64,000 nucleotides of DNA, taken from positions 868,001 to 932,000 of the forward strand of contig JABYQN010000005.1 of NCBI GenBank assembly GCA_022606135.1. The letters run 5' to 3'. The DNA is from Fomes fomentarius. Taxonomy: Eukaryota > Basidiomycota > Agaricomycetes > Polyporales > Polyporaceae. Shown in pieces: positions 1-12,400 of this stretch. Under the pieces are notes generated by a model. It did no database searches. It worked only from the letters and a program-made list of their open reading frames with translations, and was not told the DNA's origin. The translations under genes were made by a program, and so were the position numbers. How positions within the stretch are numbered: the first letter of the stretch is position 1; each line of letters opens with the position of its first letter.

Positions 1-1162
1 CCCCATTGAGGGGTGGTGCCAGACGCATGCGACGGTTGCCCAGAGTTGACGTTCCTACAACCCAGTCAGAACCCGCAGTCTGGAGACGTCTGCTCACGAC
101 GGAAGCCAGACGCACCGAGTCTGTTCGTACTCATTGATCTTCGCCTTGACCCTGGACACAATCGAGCTGAACGTGCGCTTGCCGCTCTCGGCGATTTGGC
201 CCATCGTCCGCTGCAGCTCCGTAAAGTCCGTGCCCGACCTGCCCTCGCTCCCCTGCGGCTGCGCCTGGTACGGCACCTGCTCCTCGCCCCGGCGCGGCCA
301 CGAGTTGCCCGTTGCGTGCTGGCGCTGGTGTTGCTGCTGATCCTCGAGCATCAGCTGCCGGGCGAGCTGCTCGTCGAGATCTACGGACGGCTGTTCGGGC
401 TTCCCATCCACCGCGTACGTCAGCCAGTAGAAGGAGAAGGAGGGGGGTGTGGGGAAGAAGAAAAGATGACATCGGGGCGCGCAAGGGGCAAGGGGCAAAG
501 GGGCTGGGACTTCGGGGACAACGGACGTACCTGGCTGGTTGTCTGCGTCGAGACGTACTCCGGGTCGCTCATCCCGAGGAGGATGTCGATGGCGCGCTCC
601 TGGTCGTTATTCACCGACTCGAGCACCGATTGCCTGTAGTTCCATCCGAGGCGCAGTTAGAGGGAAGTTCGGTCAGTCGCTCGATGACGACATTTTTGAG
701 TATAGGAAGAAAAGGAGGCGCGACGTACAGGACCGTGACATCGAAATCGGGGAACATCGAGCGCAATGCCTCGACTTGCGGACTGACATGCTCCGTCGGC
801 TCCTCATAGAGATCCACGCTATGGGGATGTTGGGCTGCAGCGGCAGCGGCGGCGGCGGTTGCCATCGCGTCTGTGTCTGCACCAGGTTCAGGCCTCGGCG
901 GTAAAGCTGGTGTGTTGGTCTCTTCGAAGGGGTTCGTGGTCGTCTCCGAGTTCACCGCAGGCGGAGAAGAGACATGCGCGGCCTCACCCGTACTAGCACT
1001 GGCAGGCGCAGCAGGGACTGCATCACTGAGAAGCTCAGGCTTCGCGCTATCCGGAGAATGCCCTGTGCTCTCGGCAGCTGTCTGATGAGCTTGGAATTCG
1101 CGGAGATTCGGGTCACTTGTCGCGGCCGGCGTTGCGGGGTGCTGTTCTTCAATCGCGGTCAT
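1..1162 (-). CDS. CUE-domain protein (Cue5/Tollip-like), 3' end off the window
   Basis: The start ATG is at 1162. Visible exons are 1162-729, 633-531, about 390-116 and 54 to the window edge, joined by GT-AG introns that keep frame. The first ~110 residues are an acidic, Ala/Pro/Thr-rich disordered region with an Ala run. A CUE domain follows, with the diagnostic MFP motif (RSMFPDFD) and the downstream di-leucine (DILLGM), split by an intron between them. After it come a Gln/His-rich stretch (QLARQLMLEDQQQHQRQH) and a helical segment ending KINEYEQTR. CUE domains bind ubiquitin; yeast Cue5 uses one as an autophagy receptor for ubiquitinated aggregates. The family call rests on the CUE motif; the receptor role is inference. 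The last exon runs off the edge. Confidence 0.8.
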
Positions 1163-1446
1163 CGCTCAAAGTTATAGGTCGGTGGTCGTGGTAGAAGGAA
1201 GAGAGGTGTACGCATTCCTGCGCAGCTGGTCGTAACACTGCGCTCATTGTGGCGGTCCTTTGGAGCAGTGTTATCGGGCGCTTGCCATAGGGGGCCTTTC
1301 TCAGAAGCGGGTGCCTGGCCACTGAGCCCGGTTGCGTCAGTGCGTACTGAGTCCGCAGCATGTTGACCTCTCTCGTTGCGTGGCACTGGTAAACGTCCGT
1401 GTTATAAAACACATTACAGCACGGTATACGGTATATACAGCCTCAG

Positions 1447-2587
1447 TCATCGTGCGCTATGGCCCACACCTCCTGTGAGCGTACTGGGCAGATTCTCGCC
1501 ACCTACGCCAGACAGAAGTGCAACAGAGCCGAACACAAGAAGCAGCAGCGTGACAGCCGTTCCGGCGAGGAGAACAAACGGTCTTACATACGACACATTA
1601 GATTGCGCGGGTAGATTGTAAAAGATAAAGAAGCTCACCCGCTCACGTCCTTGCGCTCACAGGCAAGACCAGCCCATTGCTCTTTCCTGCCCTTCTGGTC
1701 CTTGGTCGCGCTACACGCGCATACAAAACACGTTTTGCCCGCTTTGGTAGCTTGCACACACTCTCCATGTCCGCTGCATGAGCTCGTCGTGTTTCCACAT
1801 GTCTCCGCGCTCGAGAAGCACGTGGAGATAGAGTCGATGGGCTCTGCGGGTCGAGGAAGCGGTGGGGGGAGAGGAGACTGTGATGGCGGTTGACGCTTGT
1901 CGTGTTCCAAGTGATTCTTGTGGTGGTGTTCAGAGGGAATAGTGACGACTGCGACCTTGACGTCTGACCTCTTGGAGAGGTCAGAGAGGATCTGGTGCAG
2001 AGTCTTGCGTGCGGCCTTCACTTGGTCATGCGAAAAGCCAAGGTGGTCCTTGAGCTCGGAGATGTGTGTGAAGTCAAACGCGCCGAACCGGTTGGGGTGG
2101 TAGTCGCCCTCGAGGAAGTCCTTCAGGTTCTCGAACTCGGTGGGGGCGTATGCGGAGGACTTCTCGTAGACATACGAGTAAATGTGGTGCGCGCGGTCAT
2201 TGTAACTGGGTATGAGTGCAGAAAGAGAGTCGTGAGTGGGGTTGGACGAGAGGGAGAATGAGTGTTTCTTGAGAGAGTGCGGGATCGCCTCTGCTCCTGT
2301 GTCAGAACTTGCACGCCTCCTCATGACAGCATACACGCACCTCTCGCATCCTCCGAGCTGACAGTCAGCAACAAGCCGGTACTTGAAGAAGCACCGCCGA
2401 ATAACAGTTCCTGCTCTCCAGTGAATGGGACTGCATCCTCGAAGCGTTCGAGGTCAAGGTGTTTGGCAAGAGCGGCGCCGGCTTTGGGGAGAGAAAGACG
2501 TTGAGGAACATGAGGGTCGGGGTGGAGGTATACTCGGACGGCCTGGCAGAAGCCAGTGAGCAACAAAGAGACAAGCAGTCCCTTCAT
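1447..2587 (-). CDS. Vps3844-type type-I membrane protein (DUF3844)
   Basis: Three exons: 2587-2341, 2296-1639 and 1582-1447. The product starts with a cleavable signal peptide (MKGLLVSLLLTGFCQA), has a lumenal domain, and carries a Cys-rich EGF-like segment near the C-terminus (ETCGNTTSSCSGHGEC ... CFVCACS ... WAGLACERKD). A transmembrane helix (FVLLAGTAVTLLLLVFGSVALL) and a short tail follow. This layout is that of the fungal Vps3844 family, ER/endomembrane proteins linked to vacuolar sorting. The last exon is needed to supply the membrane anchor, because exon 2 stops right after the EGF-like part. The start lies about 118 bp from one end of the TIR element at 2705, so that element sits in the promoter. 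Confidence 0.8.
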
Positions 2588-2704
2588 CGTGGTATGTCGC
2601 TGGTCGTCACCAATGTGTGGGCGTTCGGTACGAGGTCATTGTTTGGCCTTGCTTGGTATTGTGGCAGAGATGATTTCAATTGCCAGTACTAGTAATAACC
2701 AGTA

Positions 2705-3396
2705 CTATCGTGACCCCAGTGTTCGCGGTGACCCCAGTGTTCGCTGGAGAGGCGATGTACTTCCCTTCCGCAGGCCGATAGCGATGCATTTTCAGAAGTT
2801 TATTACTGCATATCTTAGCTACCTAACACAACAAGAACGGGGCGAATCCATGAAGATTTGACTCCGATCTTGAACAAAGTAGTACTCTGAAAGCTGCTTC
2901 CCCTCTATTGTTGGACTTCGCTATAACGCAGATCCCGGGCGCTGCAGGTAATTTTTTGCATGCATACGGAATAGTGTATTTTCAGCATACTACTTATTTT
3001 TCCGAGGTCAGAATCACAGCAAAACGACCTGCAGCGACACCTGGTCCTCGAGCGTGACTTTGGTGCCACCGCGTAGCAATCCAGATTCGTTCTCCGACTA
3101 GCGTTGGGCGCGAAGCTTGCGCGCTGGCCAGAGGAGGCCGTGCGGACTCTGAATGCGGCTATGGTCGGCACTGTGACCCGATGTGACCATTTCTCGGAGA
3201 ATCCAGCGAACACTGGGGTCAGACCCATTGTCTCCCTCGTCTTTCACGCAGTTCTGCATCCAGTTCACTCAAACTTCGTGACATAGCTCTTCGGTATAGT
3301 ATACAACGTACTACGAAATTTGAGCCTTATCAGTGGGATATAGCGGGAGCTACTCGTGATTCCATATTTCTCCCGCGAACACTGGGGTCACGATAG
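2705..3396. mobile_element. Non-autonomous TIR DNA transposon (MITE-like), ~692 bp, TA flanked
   Basis: Positions 2705-2728 (begins CTATCGTGACCCCAGTGT) and 3373-3396 are perfect reverse complements over 24 bp, and both are flanked by TA (2703-2704 and 3397-3398). This is the signature of a Tc1/mariner-superfamily insertion with a TA target-site duplication. No intact transposase is encoded, so the element is non-autonomous or decayed. The superfamily is inferred from the TA and TIR layout only. Confidence 0.7.
2729..3221. repeat. Second, inner inverted-repeat pair nested in the TIR element
   Basis: TGACCCCAGTGTTCGCTGGA at 2729-2748 is matched by its exact reverse complement at 3202-3221. It shares a 15-bp core (TGACCCCAGTGTTCG) with the outer TIR, so the left end shows the core twice in direct tandem. 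This suggests either insertion of one family member next to the end of another, or a composite end with repeated transposase sites. Confidence 0.7.
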
Positions 3397-3622
3397 TATA
3401 CCATGTCAGTTCACCAGACAAATGATTTTCTGTTGAACACGAATTTGATACAATACAACAGGAATCAGGTATGACCCCAAGGGTATGTTGGGAGCTGAGC
3501 CAGATGACGAAGCATTACTAATACAACTTTACTACAGTAAACGGTAGAATATGTTGTTCGCGGGGAGGGGTTGAAAGCGGATTCAACTGATGTGGGTATG
3601 TTATAACGGATAGTGGACGACT

Positions 3623-4154
3623 TCAACCGTGGCGACCGAGACGACCAGTGTTCTTTTTGATGGTCTTCGCCTCGTTCTGCTTCACCTTAGCACGACGGGC
3701 CCTGTAACGATCTCATAAGTCCAACGGTATAGACAACAACAGCATTGCATATCACGTACTCTTCCAAAACTTCTTGTTCCAGCATCTTGACTTGTTCCTT
3801 GGCGCCACGGACAGCGACCCTCGCTTCGTTCAAAGCGCGATCGGCAGCAGACTCAGCAGCTTCGGCATCGGCGACCTTCTGGCGCGCAGCCAAGATAGAG
3901 GGGTCGTGCTTGAGGTCGGGGGAGCGCGAGGAGGAAGAAGAGCGGCGACGGCTGAAAAAACCGCCTCCTCCAGAGCTGTGAGAGGGCGAGGATCGCGTGG
4001 ATGGTGCCCCGTTGCCGTTCCTCCTGTCGTATTGCTCGGGAGAGTCAGAGCGACGCCCAAAAAGCCCACCACCGCGGCTGCGGTGGTTAGTTTGGGCCGG
4101 TGGCGGCGGCGGCACAGAATCGTTCGAGCGCGAGCTGGAATGGAAGAGAGGCAT
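3623..4154 (-). CDS. Small basic/coiled-coil protein of unknown function
   Basis: Two exons, 4154-3760 and 3701-3623, joined in frame (GTACGTG...CAG). The start used is the Met of MPLFHSSSRS at 4154. A Met at 4175 is also in frame, but the sequence between them ends like a splice acceptor (CATCGTAG), suggesting a 5'UTR intron. The N-terminal half is Ser/Arg/Gly-rich with repeated LFGRR/FFSRR-type motifs. The C-terminal half is an Ala/Glu-rich coiled coil (ARQKVADAEAAESAADRAL), and the tail is basic (KTIKKNTGRLGRHG). I do not recognise a named family. Confidence 0.65.
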
Positions 4155-4660
4155 GACTACGATGGAAGTCAGCACTTGACAAAAGACGCAAGGGGAAACA
4201 CAGCACTTGCCTGGGCAGTGTGTTGTAAGGAAGGCGTTGAATATACTGTGGGGACATCAGGAGTTCTCGCGGGGGATTATATGCCTTGCTAGAGGCCCTA
4301 CGTCAGTGAGCTGAGCGCGCACTATTTGCGCAAGTGCGGAGATGGGTCCATGACCCGGTCATTGGACCCCCTGGAGCAGATAACGTTTGGAGCAGTCAAA
4401 TGCCAGCGACGAACTCCAAATTTGCCCTGCCATACTGTGATGGATGGATAGACGGTGTAAATAGCAAACAAGCTGACGTCATCCAGGTCATATGGTCCGT
4501 GCGCGGGAAAGGGATGAGGGGTCGGAGTTCGAAACTGAGTTCAACTCTTCCCCCAATTGCAACCTTCTATAAATGCTCCCTCCTTGTTCCCTCCTCTCAC
4601 CACCCGTGGCCCCGCACTCGTGTCCGCTGTTGTCGACGGTCCCGGGAGCATAGCTGCGCG
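4155..4660. promoter_or_regulatory. Bidirectional promoter between the coiled-coil gene and TOA1
   Basis: A 506-bp head-to-head spacer. A TATA box (TATAAAT, 4568-4574) lies about 87 bp before the TOA1 ATG, followed by a pyrimidine-rich stretch typical of fungal initiator regions. No coding potential was found. Confidence 0.5.
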
Positions 4661-5790
4661 ATGTCTAATAAGATTGTGGTGAGCTACTCACCTAAGATGT
4701 ATTCTTCAAGTTCCCTTGATGACGGTGGATCCCTTGTTGAGCCCTCCATCTATCGCGCTGTTATCGACGATGTTATAGGTAACATCAAGGCCGAGTTCGA
4801 CGACTTTGGCGTGTCTGAGGACGTCCTTGCAGACCTTCAGAGCGTAAGTATGCTGTTTATGCACCTAATCTCTGCATTTACCCAGCTGTCTGCGTCGTAG
4901 AAATGGGAAGCAAAGGTTATCGCTTCTCATGTGGCAGATTTTGAGCCCGCACCGAACCCCCCGCCGCCTGCACCTACGCATCCGGCATACCCTCCTCATC
5001 CCATGCATCAAATGCCCCACGGACACTATCCGCCTCATGCGTACACAGCGCCCCCGCCACACCCGTTGCAAGTGCCTCAACAGCCTCACGTTAAGGCAGA
5101 ACCTGTTGACAATCGATACATGCTGAGTAACCCTCCAAGCATGACATATGGCATTCCTTCTCTGCCTGGTCCTCAACTCGGAAGGCCAGCCGTTCCTGGT
5201 CAGCAAGTCTCGTACCAGCCAGTAAATGGTCGTCCTCCAAGTGCGCCGGGTCACGCACCGCCTCCGCCCACAGCGCGCTATCCTCCTACCGCACCTGCAG
5301 CAGCTGCGCAGCCTGCACCTACGGCGAGGATTCCGCAAGTCGATGGACCTTCATCATCATCGTCCGAGTCTCCGTCGCCGCCGCCAAGTCAGAATTACGC
5401 CCCTCGCGCATCACACCCTTCTTTGCCACAGCCGTCGCAGAACTCGTCGACTACTAAGGCGGATGACTCTGAGGCCATCAACAGTGACCTAGACGATTCC
5501 GATTCTGAAAATGAGCAAGAGGGCATCGAGGGTGGCGCTGCGGACACGGACATCGTGTTCTGTACGTATGACAAGGTGACTGGCGTTTATGTTTTATCCT
5601 TTGTTTGCGTCATGCTCACCACGCTTAAAAGGTCGCTCGCGTGAAGAACAAGTGGAAGTGTGTCCTCAAGGATGGCATGATCCACATCAATGGCAAGGAT
5701 TACCTATTCGCTAAGTGCACTGGGTATGTTTTTCATATTTTTAATCGTGTAACTCCGGACTGATCGTACTACAGCGAGTTTGAGTGGTAG
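4661..5790 (+). CDS. TOA1: Transcription initiation factor IIA large (alpha/beta) subunit
   Basis: Five exons: 4661-4678, 4742-4843, 4901-5575, 5632-5723 and 5775-5790. The N-terminal helical-bundle part reads PSIYRAVIDDVIGNIKAEF then KWEAKVIASHVADFE. A long Pro/His/Ser-rich spacer and an acidic patch (NSDLDDSDSENEQEG) follow. The C-terminal beta-barrel piece reads DIVFCTYDKVARVKNKWKC, then LKDGMIHINGKDYLFAKCTG, and ends EFEW. That order is the diagnostic TFIIA-alpha/beta architecture. The protein joins TBP and the small TFIIA subunit at core promoters in the nucleus. The first intron (63 nt) is a multiple of three and ends in GAG; if retained, it would insert 21 residues next to the conserved start. 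Confidence 0.93.
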
Positions 5791-6825
5791 TAGGGCTCGG
5801 ACCTAGATCGGACCCATTTGCCTTCGTCGTCTCTTGCATCTATCTGTATCGATGTCCTGGCCCATCAGTTTTTCCGTCTCGTCTATCATCACACATAGCA
5901 TCGAATCCATACGCATAGTCAGCATATTATCAGCTCATCCCATGTAATATACTCGCTGTTCAACCAAGATCTACGTGCAGCATCGATTGCAGCACTCGCA
6001 GTGTTCTCTACCCACTCTCAGAGAAGGCGTGGGTACCTAGCACCTTCCATCGTCTGACATTGACCTTTCGTCTGCTTTCACCACGCCACGTTGGGTACCT
6101 TTTTCATGCGTCGCGACTATTATCGTAAAGTTCTAGATAACGCTGCAGCATCAGATCACATACACTCGCGAGTATGTTATGTTCTCAATCATGACCTCGG
6201 TGTACCGCTCCGAGCTGAGTCCATGTCAAAAGCGTTTTCTATGTGGTTGCTGAGCTGCTATATGCACCGACCGAGTGCCAACTCAATCGACTCAATTCCC
6301 AATCTTTGATATGTCGCCGTTGGAGTCTGTCTCAGTAGGTACCGCTCTCTGCAGAACCAACGTCACTCGCACAACTGCCACGCCCGCGGTAATACACATC
6401 GGCCATGGGTGCAACATACGGGTTCGGATTTGTGGTTGAGGCAATGGTACCTAGTCCCTATCAAAATCGAATCAGGTCTTGCACTGAAGAACAATATGAG
6501 CATCTTCGATGCGTAGTGTATTAATGATAGGTCGCTGACTTCCTCCCGCTGCCCACCTATCCCACTCGTCAGACCATGAGCTTTGTCACACTATCCTCGC
6601 GATGCGACAACCAACTGGCGGCGTCCAATGTTTTGCAGAAACTAAGTACTACCATTGTGGTCATGAATTGTTGGAAACGGGCGTCCCTTCCGCTCACTCT
6701 TAATAGAATCAAACTTGTGTAGTATCATAAAAGTTCATCTATGTGGAGATTCTGACTGTTACATATGGCTCCAGCCTGACCAGCAGAATGAAGAATGGAT
6801 TCCCAAATCAACATAGGCGTGTGTT
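5791..6825. other. Intergenic, no gene seen
   Basis: About 1 kb between the convergent 3' ends of TOA1 and an aspartic protease gene. Only short open frames without family features or matched splice sites were found. No tRNA or repeat was recognised. Confidence 0.5.
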
Positions 6826-8325
6826 CTATGTGAGCTGGGCAAATCCGACAGCATGCTTGTCGAAAGAGAAGACGGAGTAGACGTTCTTCATGAAGCTATC
6901 AATGATCGCCGTCAGTTCCGCGACATCATTCGGGCATGAAGTTATCGCCTTACCTGTCGCCAAGAAGCCAGACATTGTCGCCAAGGCCCAGGTCCTGGGC
7001 GACGACGGCACCGATACACATCGTCAGGCTGATCTGGCCGATGCTCAGGTCGTCCGCGGAGAGCGTCCACGTCTTCCCGCCCCAGTTGAACCCAACGTCC
7101 GACGGCGTGAACGCACAAGGGAACTGGTAGAACCCGGCCTGGTCGTCGAACGGCTCTGAGCCGGGGATCGTCTTGTAGAGCGCCGCGACCAGCGGAGGAG
7201 GGCCATAGATGAGCGTGGTGCCCGAGTCGATGATGGTCTGCTGGCCGGACTCGACCATACGCGAGCCGCTCACGAGGGTCATGTTGTCGATCTGCCAGTA
7301 ACCCGGACCGATGACGGTGTGGTACTCGATGGGGCCCGAGTACAGGGTCGGGTTAGTGCCGCCGAGGTAAAGCTCAGCGCCTGACGAAGCGAGCTTGAAC
7401 GCGAATTCCCCGGCCTTGAAAGCGCCCTGCGACTTCGCCATGTTGAAGAACGGCGGCTGGCGGATGTTCGAGATGGCGGGGAATGCGAGTCCGAGGATCC
7501 CGTCTTCGGCCTCGTCGGCGAACGTGGGCGAGAGGGTGTTGACCGCAGAGAAATACTGGTCATGTGCGGTCACACCAGCGACAGTGACGGTGTCGGTGTA
7601 GACGGGGCCAGAGACGGTAGAACCGTCACCGTAAGCAATCGAGAAGGCGCCTGGCTTGCGGGCACTGGTCGCGGAAGAGGCGGGGTTGTATTTGGTCTTC
7701 CCAGAGCAGATGATACTGGTGCAGTTCACTGAGGGGACCCAGAGGTCCGAAGATCCCGCTGCGACGGAAGAGGAGTTAGCGACAGAACTCGGAGTGAGAT
7801 AATCGGGCGAGAGACTCACTGTCGAAGTCAATCAGGAAGGTCTCCTCTTTGCTTCCGAGGTCAAGGTCGCCCGCCCAAAACGCGTCATTGTAATCCGTGA
7901 GCGGCTCCGCCTGGCGTTTCTCAACTGCAGACCCCTCAGAAGTCTGCAAAGATGTGGAGTTGGTGACGGGGAGGATGCGTGCTCCCTGGTGTAGAAACAT
8001 GAGTTAGATGCTCGTGGATGCGCTCATCAAAAATCGTACCTTGTTCATATTCTCCGGGCCCACGTTGTGCTTGAGATTGATGAGGTTCTTACGGTGCTTG
8101 CTGAATGAAGGAAATGAGTACGAAAGCAAGAGGAAGACAGGATGCCACATACTTGCGGTCACGCATGACCTGCTTGATGGCCTGGTGGTAGTCAAACCAG
8201 CCATCCGTCTTGGTGAGCGACCTGCGCTTGTGGAGGGCGACTCGGTGTCCAAGTCCGCCAACGATAGGCAACGCAGATGCGGCGAGTCCGAAGGCGAGAA
8301 CGACGAGAGTAAGACTAATGAACAT
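6826..8325 (-). CDS. Secreted pepsin-like aspartic protease (A1 family)
   Basis: Five exons: 8325-8153, 8100-8040, 7985-7820, 7758-6954 and 6895-6826. It has a signal peptide (MFISLTLVVLAFGLAASA), a propeptide with a KR processing site (EKRQAEPLTDYND), and a two-lobed pepsin fold. The first catalytic motif, FDTGSSDLWVPS, is completed only after splicing because an intron splits the codon after the Asp. The flap has YGDGSTVSGPVYTDTV, and the second catalytic motif is TIIDSGTTLIYG. The length (~420 aa) is normal for polyporopepsin-type enzymes. It has the same five-exon plan as the protease at 14600-16129, so the two are paralogues. The role is extracellular protein digestion. Confidence 0.93.
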
Positions 8326-9409
8326 GTCGGCGAATGACGCAGAAAAAGTGTGCTGGAGATGAATGCGAATGGGAGTGGGAGTGGGATGAGTGTGTTGAGG
8401 GGTAGATCAGCCGTTGAGGGGAATACTTATATATGCGCCAACCCATGTCTGACGTGCGGGTCGGACTGCGCGGAGATAGTGAGTAGACTCTTTGGAAGAG
8501 TCGGATGCGCAGAGCTAAGATGGAGTTGATTAAATTTTGCTTCCCAGTTTAGCCCCGGTACTACACAGCATTCAATTCCGCATGGGATGTCCTACGGTTC
8601 GTATATTGACCTGGACGTCGGGTATGCTTACCGATAACAACTGAGACCAATGAGGTGGTCTCGTATAGAACCTTGTCCGACTGCCGTGCATTCGCTGGAT
8701 TCCGAAGTCCAGGCCGATGCTGAGTTAATCGCCCATTGGAGGACTTCCACTGTTTGCGATAATGACAAATTCGCTGATGAAGAAACTTGTAAAACCTCAC
8801 TTTCACAATCGTTAAGGGTTACCAAATCGGGTTCTGGATCCGTCAACACTCTTTCCAATGGGCCACGATGACTTCGTTCACGTGTCAAGTGTTCGAGTAC
8901 GCACCTTGTCGCCTCCGCCTCACCTCAACACATCACTCAGCTATAACACAACGTTGGAGACTTGTCGTGAGCGCGAGTAGATGACAGATGAGACCCATTG
9001 ACGCTGTGGTCAGAATGAAACCGATCACGACCCCTATGTCAAGTGCTGGGATCCAGAAATTGCGCAATGCGTGAACGCTGAGCTAGATTGCCACATCACT
9101 GAGCAGGTCCAAGGCTTGGTCGCGATTCTGGAACTTGTGCAGTGCTGGTATCAGTATCAGAGGAAGCGCCCTTGCTCACAAATAGTCGACAACAGAAAGT
9201 CGAACATGCCTCCGCCGCGAGGCGCATTGACGGAAACTCAAGTTCTGCTCCGCTGTGTGACCTCACTCTCCCCGTTCATATCCTCTATCGTCCGGATACC
9301 TCGTACACTCCCATTTCTGCTGTATTCTATTTCGCTCTACCATCCGACGATCTACCCTTTGGGCATCTTTGGAACTCTCATCAACTGAACCAAACCAAAC
9401 CAACCAGAC
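8326..9409. other. Promoter region between protease and large unknown gene
   Basis: A divergent 1.1-kb spacer. It contains the TATA-like box of the protease gene (8427-8434). No supported gene was found in the rest. Confidence 0.45.
8427..8434 (-). promoter_or_regulatory. TATA box of the minus-strand aspartic protease gene
   Basis: ATATATAA on the minus strand, about 102 bp before the ATG at 8325. The paralogous protease at 14600 has a similar box at a similar distance. Confidence 0.5.
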
Positions 9410-12400
9410 ATGTCTGCCGTCGATGGCGGTCTCCATACGCTTATGATGCGGTCGAGTACTCCCGGTACGCCTCATGGCAGTCCCACACACGCTAGAATAA
9501 CCCTGCGCTGACCCTGCGCCTTTCACGCAGCGTCTAATGAGAAAGGTACGGTTCCCAATGGCTTGAATTCGTATTCTGGCAGTCATGAAACCCACCTCGC
9601 GCAGTCCTCCTCTATCTCCAAGGCATGGAGGAATCCCCACCCGAGGACGAAGGAACGGGTAGCCAAGTGGGCTCGCAGGTTCTTCGCTCACCTCGCCCCA
9701 AAAGTAAGGCTGCAAGCAGCGTTCGACAGTTAGAGGTCGGAGAGAACGGCGACGACCTAAGGTCGGACGTTCAAGAGCACCCCTCAGAGCTTGGCCGGAC
9801 GATCCCCATACACACTACTGGCGTCGTGAGTCTGTCCGCCCTCTTACGCGGACGTCACCATTAAGTTCTATCACCGTCCCGTAGCCTGACCACGAGCCTG
9901 GCCCTGACGACCCGCCCGGCCCCAAATTTGAATCGTACGGCTCCTCTTTCGGCAACTTTGGGCCCTTGCCCCGGGAGAGCTTTAACGGGAGAAACGGCAT
10001 CGTGAGTTCCTTGGTTCCTGATGTCGATCCTGACGCCCCCGCTCATACCCAAGCAGGCAAGTCCTTCCAAGGCTGCCGCAGTGCCGCTTCCTGAGACGTC
10101 GTTGGGCGTTCCTGGCTCTCCAACAGAGAGTCACCCAAATCCGTTCAGGGTGAGTGTACAAAGCTTGACTCTTGCGTCCGTCATCTCACATTCGGGGCAG
10201 CAATTTGGTATGGCACCTGCGGCAACGACAGGAATCAAGGGCGCTCCAAGCGGTGTAGGAACGCGCAGCCGTCAGGCGGCGTCCACCAAGGCATCGCACA
10301 AGTCTCCTTCTGTGGCCGAGAACGGCGTAAGTGGCACTTTCACCGGCTGCGGTCAGGCCTCAGACTGAAGGTGCCGCAGTTCTTATCGCCAAAGGCACCC
10401 TCTCGCGCACTGTCGCCGACACGGACGGCTACTGCTGGGGGCGCAAACCCAGAGCGTCCATGGTCCCCGCGCACTGCGGCATCCCAGAACCAGTCTGTGA
10501 AGTCACGCAATACCCAGAAGACGCAGCGGACGCAGTATCCGCCGCTCCCCGATTCGGTTGCCGATGATGGACAGCGCACGACGAGGGCGTACTCGATAGC
10601 GCCATCGGAGTCAGCTTCCCAGGTAGGGTCGAGGCGGCTGCGTCAGCAACAGATCCTGGAGCAGCAGCAGAGGGAACAAGAGCTGGAGAGGGAGAGGGAA
10701 CGGGAGCCATCGCATAAGCCGTCTAAGTCAGTGAAGAGCGTGACGGAGATGAATGGACAGGCGGGAACGTATGCGAAGTCGCAAAGTGCTGGTGAGTGCG
10801 CTCAATTAGGGCTCTTGAATTAGGTTTGAAGAAGCCTCCCACCATCCAGCTCGGTCCCAGGCCCCGATGTCACCCCGAAGCCAAGCGACGAATGTTCCAC
10901 GAGAGCGGAGTGTTGCACCCACGGAGGGCGTGCGTTCAGCAGCGCCACCTATGTCCCCCGCTCGTTCCAAGCACCCAACCCACGATCCAGATTCAACGCC
11001 TACTCCTTCCCGTGCACCTTCTCCCGACCGTCTCAATGCTGAGGAGCAGCGTCTTGTTCAGAGTATATTGGGCATTCAGCCACGGACAAGAACATCGTAC
11101 GCGCTTTCGACTATGGCACCCTCTATGCTGGAACCGGAAGTGCAAAACTCCCATTTCCATGACATGGAGTTGTGTCAACTGCTTCACGCGCTGGACCAGC
11201 CTATGGGTGAGCCTGTGAAGAAGGCCGTGCGCAAGGCGGTCAGGGCTCGTGTCAAGAAGCTTGGCATGAAGTATGACAGCGAGGTATGTTGAGCTTTGTT
11301 CACTCGATTTCTGATCGTGCACTGAGCATCGCCATTGGTGTTTGTCAGTCTATCAAGGCATACCGCAAGTCGTTCCACGACCATGATCCCTCAGTACATC
11401 TCGTCGCAGCACTGACCGGTGCAAGCTCGAAGCGCTCCCAGGTTGGTGGGGTGCAGCAGGAGCCGCCTGAATGGGCCAAGGAGCTCCTTCAGGGCTTCAT
11501 CAACATGCAGAACCGCATCGACGACCTCGCACCGAAGATCGAAAAGAGCTTGCGCTCCTCTCGCGGCGGGTCGTATGTGACCGATCGAGGCAACTACCCG
11601 AACGGCCACCACCACTATACCAGCTCGGAGATGGACGGTGGGTACGGGCAGAGCCAGCTGGAACCAGATATCCACCAACACCCGACTGGCGACGAGTCGA
11701 TGTACCAGACGGGCGAGACTGACATGATCCGGGAGTCGACCCATCTGCACACTATGCCTGGCTCTACTTATCACCATGATGGTTCGCTGCACGGCGCGAT
11801 CAGGGAGGAGGATGTATACGAGGACGAGGACGAACATCACTTCTTGACTACCGATGCCGACACTCGTGGTATTGAGAGCGACTACGCTGCGCAAGACCGA
11901 GAAAACTCGCCCGGCCAGCAGTATCTCGAACAGGAGCTGTACAAACTCCGCATCAAACCCACCGGCAGCCAGTCCGTCGCCACGCACAAGACATGGGAGC
12001 TCGCGCGGGACGACGGGACAGAGTACGACGACCAGGATGGCGACGCACAGGCGGCCATCACTGAGTCTGGGCTCCCGGAAATTCCTCCAGACGGCAACAC
12101 TGGAGGCTACACTGCGCGCGCTGGGTCGCCTCCTCTTCCGCCCCTCCCTCAGGACGGTATTGACCACGGGCAGGTCTGGCAGCAGGGCGAGTACGGTAGC
12201 GAGCCGCGAATGCTGCCGCCGTGGCAACGTATTCACCAGCGACTACTCAGCTGGGCGATTGTGTGGCCGATGGGGGAACTGGACAACGCGGTCAATAGCT
12301 GCAATCGCGGGCTGCAGGTCGATGAGATCGCGCTGAGCATCTGGTCTACGCAGACGTATAAGCGGTATGTGCGCGCGAAGATGACTGACAGCCCACCCGG

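Larger units (their letters stand above)
2588..3622. other. Intergenic region occupied mostly by a TIR element
   Basis: No convincing gene. It holds the upstream region of the Vps3844-like gene and the inverted-repeat element at 2705-3396. An open frame on the minus strand inside the element (2905-3228) is Arg/Cys-rich and reads through one of the inverted repeats; I do not regard it as a functional protein. The 3397-3622 stretch is AT-richer and holds nothing I can name. Confidence 0.5.

Noticed and set aside
2905..3228. Minus-strand 107-aa frame in the TIR element as a transposase
   Set aside because: No catalytic DDE pattern; it reads through the inverted repeat and is Arg/Cys-rich.
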